Origin: Magicicada septendecula
Taxonomy: Eukaryota; Arthropoda; Insecta; Hemiptera; Cicadidae
Direction of reading: 5' to 3'
Assembly: GCA_034769895.1 (NCBI GenBank)
Contig: CM068372.1
Span: forward strand, 438,964,958 to 439,028,957
DNA length: 64,000 bases
Below the pieces are notes generated by a model. That model did no database searches, was not told where the DNA came from, and saw only the letters and a list, made by a program, of their open reading frames with translations. Positions 46,128-57,046 of the stretch are shown in pieces. The position numbers were made by a program, and so were the translations under genes. The stretch's first letter is position 1; the number at the start of each line of letters is the position of its first letter.

Positions 46128-46643
46128 TTTCTATTTCTTTAAAGAGAATAATTTACCTTGATATTTTTACCACAGTTATGTATGCTTTACTTGTTTCTAT
46201 TTTTCCTCCATTCCGTACCAGAAAAAATAAAATAAAAGTAAAAGAACACAAAAAGAAGAATGAATTAAATAAATAAAAAAGAAAACAAGCAGAAATACTC
46301 TTACACTCTAAGCGGTGGTGAACTTTATTTAAAAACATATTTTAATGCCGTTCCGTCTTCTGTGACGGAATTAAAACGTTTCACGAAGTTAATTTCAACT
46401 AATTACTGGCGCAGGCCGTGAAACCACGTTGATAAAGATTTTCAGAAACACTTCAAACACGAAAAGAGCGCGCGACGCTTTGCTTCATTTTCGCTGCGAC
46501 ATTCCGTAGACCAGTAAACAGCGCAAAGAGCTAAATCGTACACGATAAATGTCGATTCGAATGCTAGACTCGTGAAACGTAAAACTATTGTTTCAATAAT
46601 GAATGTGTGCGCAGACAGGGTTCGACTGACTCGACCGCTAGCT
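45641..46643. other. No gene recognised; CT microsatellite
   Basis: Unique AT-rich sequence apart from a (CT)n run at 46081-46123. Confidence 0.45.
46081..46123. repeat. (CT)n microsatellite
   Basis: About 21 CT units. Confidence 0.95.
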
Positions 46644-46646
46644 GAA

Positions 46647-47388
46647 GACCCTCCGCACACGGGCAACAGGTAAGCGATAAAAGTGATGACTGCAATGCAG
46701 GCGATATAAGTGATAAAGGCGATGTGAGTGATCTGAGCAACAGGGAATCCACTCACGGAGCGATGGGGAGTAGTCAAACCGTGCCTTCCAACGAGAGAAT
46801 ACCTATCTAAAGTTTTTGAAGAGGTCCTACATCATTTTTCAGTATGTCGAGTGAGACAAGTGACGAAGAACTTTTGCACCTATACCGATACATCAGATCC
46901 CGATGAAGAAGAAACCGTAGGAAGTATTGGGTTCATCCCTACCTGAGAAGAATTTACACTGCAGGCTGTTAGTTACAGCCAAAAAACTGCAAGAAAATGG
47001 CTTCCAATTTCTCGAATTCTATAGAATGTCAAAGCAATCATACACTGTACTTGCTGAAATTATTACCCCTGCTTTTAATAATCGAAACACCTATATGAGG
47101 GAGAGGGAGAATACTCCGTGAGAGTAAAATCATATAAAACACGGTGTTTTTCCACTGAACCCACGAACTTAACATTGAACGCCTCCATTTTACCTGGCAA
47201 TATAGGCAACCTGCGCGATGCTGCAGGTTGACCGAGTTGCTCAGATCACGTACATCGACTAGATCGCCTACGGATTGCTTTCACATTGCTCCGTTGGTGG
47301 GTCCCCAGTTCTTTACATAGGAAGTGATATGAAGGGGATATCGAATTGCTGTTGGATTGCTTAGCTGTTGCCCCGTGTGCGGAGGGCC
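46647..47388. mobile_element. PIF/Harbinger deletion derivative
   Basis: The ends are GACCCTCCGCACACGGGCAA at the left and, reverse-complemented, GGCCCTCCGCACACGGGGCA at the right. They are flanked by a 3-bp repeat GAA (46644-46646 and 47389-47391). Terminal GGCCCTCCGCACACG-type repeats with 3-bp duplications are a PIF/Harbinger feature, though TWA is the more usual target. Subterminal GTGATCTGAGCAAC occurs in both arms in inverted order. Inside is a remnant of the transposase N-terminus only, so the 742-bp element is non-autonomous. Confidence 0.75.
46844..47119 (+). pseudogene. Harbinger transposase N-terminal remnant
   Basis: Starts MSSETSDEELLHLYRYIRSR and meets a stop. In another frame it continues RRKYWVHPYLRRI and, in a third, LLVTAKKLQENGFQFLEFYRMS, KQSYTVLAEIITPAF, NNRNTYMRE. 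YWVHP, the EL....KF..FYRMS helix and the LL..I.P motif are the N-terminal signature of HARBI1-like nucleases. The catalytic DDE domain is absent. At least one stop and two frame changes. Confidence 0.65.
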
Positions 47389-47391
47389 GAA

Positions 47392-48118
47392 CTCACAGCA
47401 CAGCTCAGTATGACGGAAGCGCGTGATATAAAACGAGGTGTCTACCGCTAAGAACACTAAACAATGCGCGCAGTCGTGGCACCTGTCTTGTATTGCGGAA
47501 TCAGCGAGATGACGCAAAATTCTGACTGTGACTCCGTCTTCCAAGACGCTGTGCTGTGACACGATTCTCCTCTAGGCGTCTGGGGCCCTAAAATAAAGGT
47601 TCCCCACACAGACGCGATCTCAAGTCGGTACGATATAGTCGGTACAGTACTCGGGTAAGATTATCGCTGCTTACCGACAGGACTGCCTACACTAGCGCGA
47701 CACTCGGTAAGTCGGAAACACAGCCGGCCGTGACTCGTACGTACTATACCGTCCCAACCGAATCGCGTATAGACTAAACAGGTACTACGAAATTTCACAA
47801 GATCTTCTGAATATTTTTAATGTTCCAGAAAATACGAAATTTGATGTGAATTTTCGGAATTTTTTCCTGCGTCATTTACAGTGCTATGCCACATTTCTAG
47901 AATCTTATTTTTTCGTATGACATCAAATCTGGTTTTTGTTTGCAACCATATTTATCACTGCTTGGAATAGAAGTTTACAGCTTCTTCCTCCTGTAACGCA
48001 TAATTTCGTATTAGGCGTTTTTCAATTATCAGTTATTTTATTTTATTTTGCTGTCAAACCTGACGATGTCACTTTTGTGTTTACCCCATTCATCCTCCGG
48101 TGGTGAGAGTTTATTTTT
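47392..48118. other. No gene recognised; possible MITE remnant
   Basis: A comparatively GC-rich patch (47560-47780) begins GGGGCCCTAAAATAAAGG and repeats GTCGGTA motifs, but no matching terminal repeat was found. The rest is AT-rich. Confidence 0.4.
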
Positions 48119-48299
48119 TAATTCCATGTTCCTTAAGGAAATGGAAGTATGGTGATGGCAAAAAAAATCGTGTTCGAGATTATTGCAGATTCTGATTGTA
48201 CTACACTCAAAACATGAAAAAAGTCATTTTTCGAAAAGTGTCTGTGTGTGTCTGTCTGTCTGTCTATGTGTCTGTGTGTCTATCTGTCTGTACATTTTT

Positions 48300-49199
48300 T
48301 TTGTATGGCAAACGATAACAGCCGCCAATTCAAACAGAATCAAATAATTTTGTGCATACAGTCCTGATTTGTAGAGTACTCAAGACCTATTGTTTTTGGT
48401 GAAGATCGGTTAAGGGAAAGGGGTAGTTTACCAGCAACAGTTTTTTTTTAATCAAGGGTAATTGTTTTCTATGGAAAACGATAAGAGCCGCAAATTCAAA
48501 CAGAATCAACTACTCTTTTGCATACAGCCCTGAATTAGAGTTCTCAAGACCTGTTGGTTTTAGTGAAGATCGGTTAAGGGAAAGGGGTAGTTTAACTGCA
48601 ACATTTTATATTGTAACAAGGTATTTTCTATGGCAAACGATAAAAGCCGCAAATGTAAACAGAATCAAATAACGTTTTGCATACAGCCCTCAACTGCAGA
48701 GTTCTCAGGACCTATCGTTTTTGGTGAAGTTCGGATTATGGAAAAGGGTAGTTTACTTGCAACATTTTATGTTTTAAAAGGGTATTTTATATGGCAAACG
48801 ATAAGAACCGCAAATTCAAACAGAATCAAACAATTTTTTGCATACAGCCCTGATTTGTAGAGTACTCAAGACCTACTGTTTTTGGTGAAGATCGGTTAAT
48901 GGAAAGGGGCAGTTTACCAGCAACATTTTATGTTTTAAAAGGGTATTTTCTATGGCAAACGATAAGAGTCGCAAATTCACACAAAATCAAATACTTTTTT
49001 GCATACAGCTCTGATTTGTAGAGTACTCAAGATCTGTCGATTTTGGTAAAGATCGTTTAACGGGAAGGGGTAGTTTACCAGCAACATTTTTCTTATCAAG
49101 GGTAATTTTCTTCTATGGCAAACGATAGCCGCAAATTCAAGCAGAATCAAATACTTTTTTGCATACAGCATTGATTTGTAGAGTACACAAGACCTATTG
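48300..49199. repeat. Minisatellite array, about 162-bp units (part 1)
   Basis: The unit landmark ATGGCAAACGATAA recurs at about 48305, 48471, 48630, 48791, 48952 and 49115 (spacing 159-166). Each unit also holds CAAATTCAAACAGAATCAA, CATACAGCCCTGA and GAAGATCGGTTAAGGGAAAG. Units differ by roughly 5-15 percent. The array continues at 57047 after the gypsy-type insertion, and the interrupted unit is 161 bases when the two parts are added. Confidence 0.9.
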
Positions 49200-51283
49200 T
49201 GTAACCCCTCTTTAACTTTGACTGGTAAAAAAAAAATTATTTTTTTTTGAAAATTTTTTTTTGAAAAATTTTTTTTTTTTCTAAAGAGGTGCCACAAGAT
49301 AATTAAAACTAGACCAAAGCCTAGAGAAGCCAAAAATGCGCTGGATCCAGTGAGACGGGACTTGCAATTAAAACTCATAAAATTAACAATCAATAAAATC
49401 CTTTTATTATTCTATCTCCTTTCTGTTACCTACAAAATCAATAAATACAACATTCAGAATCTATTTTCCCCTTAAAAATTGTTAATTAAAAATAATTTAT
49501 TCTCTTTAAAAAAGGTTACTTGAAATTATTAATAAATCCAAAATTTATTTTCTATATTCTCTTAAAAAAATCAATTGAAACTTAATTGAGATAAAATCTA
49601 TATACTTCTTGACAAGGTTAATTAAAATAAATTAATTCTCTGTAAAAAAAATATTAATTAAAAATTAATAGAGACAAATCTACATACTCCTTATTAAAGT
49701 TAATTAAAATAAATTAATTCTCTTTAAAAAAATATTAATTAAAAATTAATGGAGATAGAATTAATTAATTGTCATCAGAAATTAAATGTATATATAACCC
49801 TATGTTTTATCTTTTCTTTTTATTAGCCCTATATCTAACTCCCCCAAAAATACACACAAATGTACAATACATATAGAACCCCACAAAATACACACACGAA
49901 TATACAATACATCTACATGTTCCACAATACAGGACAATTATAACATATATCTCTTGCCACACCCTTTTCTACTTCATGAGGTACATCATTAATAATTTAT
50001 GAAAATCCATGTCAGCTTTTAATTCTTAATATGTGCATAACACGTTACATGTGTATCTGATTATATATGCAACACCAGTAGTCCCCAGGACATAATAAAT
50101 TCAAAATTTGGCCAAGTGCCTAATACTTTTATAAAATGCTGCCACACTGGGCACTTAGACTGGGAGAAATAAAATTTAGAATACAGTGAACACCCCAGTG
50201 ATCATAATTAATTAAAAGAATTTATATATTGATAAATATTGTTAAGTTTTGAAAATAGTAATGTGTCATGAACCTTATAACCCTTTTAAAAGTAATTTTG
50301 GCCCAAAGGCCGACATGTCATAAGCAAGATAGTGCATAACTCAACCTGTCCCAACAGCATGTTTAACTCTGCATGGACATGCTCCTATACAGGATTAAAC
50401 TGGTGACCCGACTTAACTACCAAAGAAACTTCTATCCCTATATAAACCAAACTGAATTTAAAAAATGAGAAATTAATATATAAAAATGAAAACTAAATTG
50501 AACCGGAGAAATTACATGTTGATTGAATGAATTAGTAGCAGTAATGAAACCCTTATACTGAAAATAAGAAGGAATTGCACGTTTGAATGGTGAGCAGCCA
50601 CAGATGCATGTCAGCGCCTGAGCTCACAGATTATACAAACAAATTAATAAAATTTACAAAAGATTCCCCTCCCAGTTCACGCACTATTCTGTCCCGTTAA
50701 TCGGGGATCCAATTAAAATGTTTAAAACTTAAAGTCATGTTGTTGAGTGATTGAATGTCCGCTGGCTCTAGTGAGTTACATCACAATGTGTAAAGAATAT
50801 ATAACATGGATTGAGTTCACCTTATTTTTTTTTCATGGGTGTGAAGTGGTGATCATCTGACTTACATGATAGGGTGTTTGTGTTAGTCTTCGCTATTCTC
50901 CTCCGGCAGATGAAGTTGAGAGAGAGAATCTGGATGTCAAAAGTTCAGGTTGGAGCTGGTCCCCGCCTTCATCGAGGAACCCGCAGATCTGTATAGATTT
51001 AGCCTGCCATAGGTTGAAGATGGTGCAACAAATTTGTTCTTCTCTACCGGAGTAGATATGCAAGCGAAGCTAACAGAACGACGGTCGGCCAGAGAATAAA
51101 GTTTTCCAGAAAACGTAGTTTCCGTCTGAACTCGTAAACCGTGGCTCACGCTAGAGGGCAGCACCAATCAAGCACCGCTCTTATGGTAATACAGTTGCAG
51201 ATTACTTATCTCAACCGCTGCTACCGCTAAATACAGTACAGCAAATACCGAACACGCGCCGATAAATTTTTAGAATCGGCACA
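49200..51283 (-). repeat. 3' LTR of gag-only element (2,084 bp)
   Basis: Minus strand TGTGCCGATT...GGGGTTACA (plus strand TGTAACCCC...CGGCACA). It pairs with 54963-57042 over its full length. An A/T-rich block sits near its inner-genome end (49230-49290). Small frames within are shared by both LTRs and are probably not coding. Confidence 0.93.
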
Positions 51284-51297
51284 CCCTAACCCCAAAA
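51284..51297 (-). promoter_or_regulatory. Polypurine-like tract next to 3' LTR
   Basis: The minus strand reads TTTTGGGGTTAGGG directly before the LTR start TGTGCC. It is G-rich but not fully purine. Its position is that expected for plus-strand priming. Confidence 0.45.
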
Positions 51298-52480
51298 GGG
51301 CAACATAGTTGCCTAAAAGCTAACTCACAGCCTCTTGGCTAGTCATAATTCTACAACTTTCTTGGCTGTCTTGGGAAATCTCAGAAACTTAACCGCTCTC
51401 GGGAGAACAGAGGCTCAGGGTGAAAACGAAGGAAGAGGAAAGAAGAAGTGTAGTGTGTATGCTTGTGTGGGGGTACTGCATGCTGACTTGATCAGGGTCA
51501 GCCTACAGCGACAAGAGATAGAAGGAGAAAAGACGAAAGATAAGAATCTGGCACCCTCCTAAGTTCTGACCTCCCAACTTACAAACTGAGACCCAAAGAC
51601 CGATACCTACTCAGGACAACTTCTATCCCCCCCCTTCCGAGGACCGAAAAACTCTCAACCATGATCATCCCCACGCGACCCTCTCCGCCATGCCAAACTC
51701 ACGGGACCGCCCCTACACGTCACCCTCTCTGGTGACCACCACCTACTTCTACTGGTCCCACTCACATACTCGTCCGAAGACCTAACAAGGTATCACACAC
51801 CTTGGTATGTGAGTGACCGTACTACTCCTCTCTCGTCCACCTCTCGGACCGACCAGCCACATGCACCAACAAGGTATCTCCATCCTTGCCATATGGCTGG
51901 CCCACATCCCTACACTAGGGCGGACGGCCCCGCTTAGCCGGACAGAGAAAACCGCATAGAGGAAACGCGAACATTATCCCTTCACTTACTATTTAAATAC
52001 TGCGTAACTAGCAAGGGGGGTTTACTACCGCACGGCATCGTCTAACAACCCACACTTAATCCAAAAATAACCTACCAGGGAAATCAACTGGGGAATGCGG
52101 CATGGCCAGGACCCTACAATAATCAACAACAACTACAACAAAGAAAAATGAAAACAACAAACTCTAGTCACAACTCTTCCAACTAACTTCTTTTCTAACT
52201 GCTTTCTGATATTTTTCTTTTTTCCTTTTCTAATTTTTTTTTCCTTTCTAATTTTTATTTGTTTTTTATTTTATTTTGTTTTCTAAGGGGAGGGGTAGGA
52301 AAATTGGGAAGATGAAAAGGGCAAGGATCATTGAATTCAATAGCTAGGACTAAGGGTAAGGACATGGTTCCTTCCGAGAATAAGGATGGGTGGAGAAAAC
52401 CAAGGCTCGCGGAGGCAGGGGCGCAACCCTGAAGTAGACGAACACCACTGGGACTGTGGGGAACATCTACCCGCTACCCG
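51298..52480 (-). other. Non-coding 3' interior of gag-only element
   Basis: About 1.2 kb between gag and the 3' LTR. On the minus strand it holds an A-rich stretch (52190-52290) and no recognisable pol or env motif. The plus-strand frame at 51335-51562 has no recognisable domain. The region may carry packaging or RNA-processing signals, which cannot be seen from sequence alone. Confidence 0.55.
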
Positions 52481-54310
52481 TTAACCGCTTCTTCTCACCT
52501 TTTTATGACGAACTTTAGGAACTCGTTCCTTTTGGACACCTCTCTCTGAGAAACTATCTCGTGTTGAGCTGTACTGATTTGTTTCTTCTGAATTATAATC
52601 AAGGCAACTTACCTGACTAATTTTACCCCGATTTGGATTATCCTCAACCTCTAACTCCTCTGCTTCTACCTTCTTCTCTTCTACAATTTCCCCTGGTTCT
52701 CTTTCTTCCACCTCTTCCTTTTTCTCCTCTACATAATCCAAATCACCATCACGACACTGCACATCTTCCTCCTCTAGTTGCTCACCTGGTCCGCCCGAAA
52801 CTTCTTTCCATTCCTCGGAATCCTCAACACTACTTACAGAAAGCGTCTGCACATCTTCACACACTACATCATTCTCACTCACACACTCCACAACGCTGCC
52901 ACCCAGTTTCTCCTCAACTTCTACCTCATCTACTTCTACCACACTTGCAGCCTGGACATCCCCTTGTCCATCCGCAACCTCAGAAACACTTGCAGCCTCC
53001 CTAACACTTACACTTATACTCCCCTGCGCAGCATGTGCAGACCGCTCTTCTGCCTCTTCCTTCGATTCCTCTTCTTCACCACTCTCAGCAACTACAACTT
53101 CAACATTTCCCAACCTGGAATCCAGCTGTCCAGGTCCATGTGTAATGTCTAAATTAAATTCTCCTGACGATGGTAAAGCTCCACCATCAAGTGACTGCTC
53201 ATCTCCCGGCGTAGGCGATGATGATGTTACCGGATCTGGATCCGTCATGAACCGAGATGGAGATACCGGAACAAATTCTGCGGCATCTGGATTCAACCAT
53301 GACGTCCTCTTAGAGTCCTGTAATTCAATATCAACAGACGTGTTCTTGTCGTCTTGTATCGATCCACAGACGTTACTTCGCTTTTCTTCTTTCTCCTCAC
53401 CTTCTTCATCCACTACTCTATTAGGCACTGGTAATTCCTCTGGAAGCTTCAAAGTTTCTCTTTTCTCCGAATAGGAATAACGGCTTGCTACAGGCTCCCT
53501 ACTTGCCGATGTTGGTTTACTAATATAACTTCTTCTTTCCCTGTTAATTTTATACTTATATCTTTTCTCGTCTGTAACTGTTGCTACCGTCTTTTCACTT
53601 GTCACCCCCTTGTAGCCACCATTACTTCCGGAATATTCAGTTTTTTTGACCGTCTCTTGCGTTCTTCTCCAACCGCCATGTTTGTCCTTTTTAGCTCTTC
53701 CTGACAGGCCACTGGAGTATTGGACATCTGTCGCAGCTCTTCCCCGGGACTCGTCCCCTGCTCGGACAGTATTAGAAACCACACACAACCGGTACAGATC
53801 CGCGAAACAACGTGGACGTTCTGCGAATATCAAACGCGATCTCTCTTGGGGATTCAGTCCTTCCAGAATTGCTTGTATTACTTCCGTCTCTGGCAACCCT
53901 AATCTTAATACCCGGGCAGCTTTCCGTATGTCCTGCACGAAGTCCCCCAACGCCTCTCCGTTGGCCTGTAGGCGATAGAATGAATCAAACTTAAGCTGGG
54001 AACGTCGTCGATGGGGTATGAAGTAATCCAACACTTCCCCATGAAAAGCGTCGACACTGCCGCCCCGACGCAGAGTGTTGGTGACCAACCCTGCCAACGA
54101 ACCCCGGCAATACGGGTATATAAGGGACAAGACCTCCCCATCGGACACACCTGGGAAATCTGCCAACTGCAGGACAAGAGCCAAGAAGACCAGCAACCCA
54201 TCCTCATCAAATTCATTCACCACCGAAAGTTTCTGGAGAACCCCTGAAAGGGGGTGGGGCAATTTCTGAAAGCATAGCGCCGCTAGAATTGGACAATTCA
54301 CAATACACAA
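52481..54310 (-). CDS. gag: Gag-like protein with long acidic C-terminus (about 600 residues)
   Basis: The minus-strand frame is open over 609 codons. Roughly residues 15-180 form a gypsy-type capsid region (LHPLSG-like start, FDEDGLLVFLALVLQLADFP, FHGEVLDYFIPHRRRSQL, ALGDFVQDIRKAARVLRLGL, LNPQERSRLIFAERPRCFAD). The basic middle has KYKINRERRSYISK. The last 300 residues are Glu/Asp/Val/Ser-rich (VDEVEVEEKLGG, EKKEEVEEREPGEIVEEKK). No CCHC zinc knuckle and no protease motif are seen. There is no clear AUG ahead of the capsid region, so the start is uncertain and the lower-coordinate end (a stop) is the firmer boundary. Confidence 0.75.
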   Translation of the reverse strand: MCIVNCPILAALCFQKLPHPLSGVLQKLSVVNEFDEDGLLVFLALVLQLADFPGVSDGEVLSLIYPYCRGSLAGLVTNTLRRGGSVDAFHGEVLDYFIPHRRRSQLKFDSFYRLQANGEALGDFVQDIRKAARVLRLGLPETEVIQAILEGLNPQERSRLIFAERPRCFADLYRLCVVSNTVRAGDESRGRAATDVQYSSGLSGRAKKDKHGGWRRTQETVKKTEYSGSNGGYKGVTSEKTVATVTDEKRYKYKINRERRSYISKPTSASREPVASRYSYSEKRETLKLPEELPVPNRVVDEEGEEKEEKRSNVCGSIQDDKNTSVDIELQDSKRTSWLNPDAAEFVPVSPSRFMTDPDPVTSSSPTPGDEQSLDGGALPSSGEFNLDITHGPGQLDSRLGNVEVVVAESGEEEESKEEAEERSAHAAQGSISVSVREAASVSEVADGQGDVQAASVVEVDEVEVEEKLGGSVVECVSENDVVCEDVQTLSVSSVEDSEEWKEVSGGPGEQLEEEDVQCRDGDLDYVEEKKEEVEEREPGEIVEEKKVEAEELEVEDNPNRGKISQVSCLDYNSEETNQYSSTRDSFSERGVQKERVPKVRHKKVRRSG

Positions 54311-54942
54311 TCAACAAAACATAATTATCACAAAACACCTAACACCCTACAAAAATAATGACAATAATAACACAGGAATCAGAAAAAACTCGAGTACTAA
54401 ACTCTTCCTTCGAGCAGACTGCGGGTCCCCCTACCGTTGCAAAGACCCAGCCCACTTACCTGAACTGCTCTCTCAACAACACTACACATTAAGGAACGCG
54501 ACACACACACTAACACACAACACGACAAAATCACCAACCAACGACAATTCTCAAAAAATATTTCTAATAACTTCGGCTCCCGTATCTCGGAGGAGACCGA
54601 CTGCCGATCGGGCCATACCGCATAAATTATACACCTCCCCTATTATGGGCAAGGTAATACGCAAACCATCTCCACCTAGGCACAGATCTGCGATAATTCG
54701 CGTTTCCAAAGGAATGTCCCCTTCTAAAATTTCACACCACGTGGCAACCTACCGTTCAACTATCCAAGGCGGGCAAGTACATAGACATATTATGCACAAA
54801 ACCTTAAACCTAACAAAACATAGTCACTTATAGATATAGGGCCTTATAGAAATTCTGCTAAGTTCCATCTGAACCCCAAGAATGTTTCCTGAGTTTGCAA
54901 GCCCCGTCACACCCAAAGGACCCAAGGGTTGACCCTAATCTT

Positions 54943-54960
54943 AACCACGCTCTGCTACCA
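54943..54960 (-). promoter_or_regulatory. Primer-binding site, initiator tRNA-Met type
   Basis: The minus strand reads TGGTAGCAGAGCGTGGTT two bases after the 5' LTR. The first 12 bases are the exact complement of the conserved 3' end of animal initiator tRNA-Met (...GCTCTGCTACCA). This fixes the element's orientation as minus. Confidence 0.8.
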
Positions 54961-54962
54961 AA

Positions 54963-57042
54963 TGTAACCCCTCTTTAACTTTGACTGGTAAAAAAAAATG
55001 ATTTTTTTTTGAAAATTAAAAAAAAAAATTTTTTTTTTTTTCTAAAGAGGTGCCACAAGATAATTAAAACTAGACCAAAGCCTAGAGAAGCCAAAAATGC
55101 GCTGGATCCAGTGAGACGGGACTTGCAATTAAAACTCATAAAATTAACAATCAATAAAATCCTTTTATTATTCTATCTCCTTTCTGTTACCTACAAAATC
55201 AATAAATACAACATTCAGAATCTATTTTCCCCTTAAAATTGTTAATTAAAAATAATTTATTCTCTTTAAAAAAGGTTACTTGAAATTATTAATAAATCCA
55301 AAATTTATTTTCTATATTCTCTTAAAAAAATCAATTGAAACTTAATTGAGATAAAATCTATATACTTCTTGACAAGGTTAATTAAAATAAATTAATTCTC
55401 TGTAAAAAAAATATTAATTAAAAATTAATAGAGACAAATCTACATACTCCTTATTAAAGTTAATTAAAATAAATTAATTCTCTTTAAAAAAAATATTAAT
55501 TAAAAATTAATGGAATAGAATTAATTAATTGTCATCAGAAATTAAATGTATATATAACCCTATGTTTTATCTTTTCTTTTTATTAGCCCTATATCTAACT
55601 CCCCCAAAAATACACACAAATGTACAATACATATAGAACCCCACAAAATACACACACGAATATACAATACATCTACATGTTCCACAATACAGGACAATTA
55701 TAACATATATCTCTTGCCACACCCTTTTCTACTTCATGAGGTACATCATTAATAATTTATGAAAATCCATGTCAGCTTTTAATTCTTAATATGTGCATAA
55801 CACATTACATGTGTATCTGATTATATATGCAACACCAGTAGTCCCCAGGACATAATAAATTCAAAAGTTGGCCAAGTGCCTAATACTTTTATAAAATGCT
55901 GCCACACTGGGCACTTAGACTGGGAGAAATAAAATTTAGAATACAGTGAACACCCCAGTGATCATAATTAATTAAAAGAATTTATATATTGATAAATACT
56001 GTTAAGTTTTGAAAATAGTAATGTGTCATGAACCTTATAACCCTTTTAAAAGTAATTTTGGCCCAAAGGCCGACATGTCATAAGCAAGATAGTGCATAAC
56101 TCAACCTGTCCCAACAGCATGTTTAACTCTGCATGGACATGCACCTATACAGGATTAAACTGGTGACCCGACTTAACTACCAAAGAAACTTCTATCCCTA
56201 TATAAACCAAACTGAATTTAAAAAATGAGAAATTAATATATAAAAATGAAAACTAAATTGAACCGGAGAAATTACATGTTGATTGAATGAATTAGTAGCA
56301 GTAATGAAACCCTTATACTGAAAATAAGAAGGAATTGCACGTTTGAATGGTGAGCAGCCACAGATGCATGTCAGCGCCTGAGCTCACAGATTATACAAAC
56401 AAATTAATAAAATTTACAAAAGATTCCCCTCCCAGTTCACGCACTATTCTGTCCCGTTAATCGGGGACCCAATTAAAATGTTTAAAACTTAAAGTCATGT
56501 TGTTGAGTGATTGAATGTCCACTGGCTCTAGTGAGTTACATCACAATGTGTAAAGAATATATAACATGGATTGAGCTCACCTTATTTTTTTTCATGGGTG
56601 TGAAGTGGTGATCATCTGGCTTACATGATAGGGTGTTTGTGTTAGTCTTCGCTATTCTCCTCCGGCAGATGAAGTTGAGAGAGAGAATCTGGATGTCAAA
56701 AGTTCAGGTTGGAGCTGGTCCCCGCCTTCATCGAGGAACCCGCAGATCTGTATAGATTTAGCCTGCCATAGGTTGAAGATGGTGCAACAAATTTGTTCTT
56801 CTCTACCGGAGTAGATATGCAAGCGAAGCTAACAGAACGACGGTCGGCCAGAGAATAAAGTTTTCCAGAAAACGTAGTTTCCGTCTGAACTCGTAAACCG
56901 TGGCTCACGCTAGAGGGCAGCACCAATCAAGCACCGCTCTTATGGTAATACAGTTGCAGATTACTTATCTCAACCGCTGCTACCGCTAAATACAGTACAG
57001 CAAATACCGAACACGCGCCGATAAATTTTTAGAATCGGCACA
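54963..57042 (-). repeat. 5' LTR of gag-only element (2,080 bp)
   Basis: Near-identical to 49200-51283, same ends. It presumably holds the promoter, but no clear TATA box was identified by eye. Confidence 0.93.
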
Positions 57043-57046
57043 ATTG

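Larger units (their letters stand above)
49200..57042 (-). mobile_element. Gag-only Ty3/gypsy-type LTR retrotransposon, 7.84 kb, looks structurally whole
   Basis: Two direct repeats of 2.08 kb (49200-51283 and 54963-57042) bound a 3.7 kb interior. Target duplication ATTG is at 49196-49199 and 57043-57046. On the minus strand the order is 5' LTR, primer site (tRNA-iMet type), leader, one long gag frame, 1.2 kb non-coding, a G-rich polypurine-like tract and the 3' LTR. There is no protease, RT or integrase. The LTRs differ by only about a dozen substitutions by eye (well under 1 percent), so the insertion is recent. It must depend on enzymes supplied by a relative. Gypsy assignment rests on gag type, primer and the 4-bp duplication. 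Confidence 0.85.

Noticed and set aside
52633-53978. Plus-strand frames over the gag of the gag-only element
   Set aside because: They are antisense to the longer minus-strand frame that has capsid-like motifs and lies in register with the primer site.
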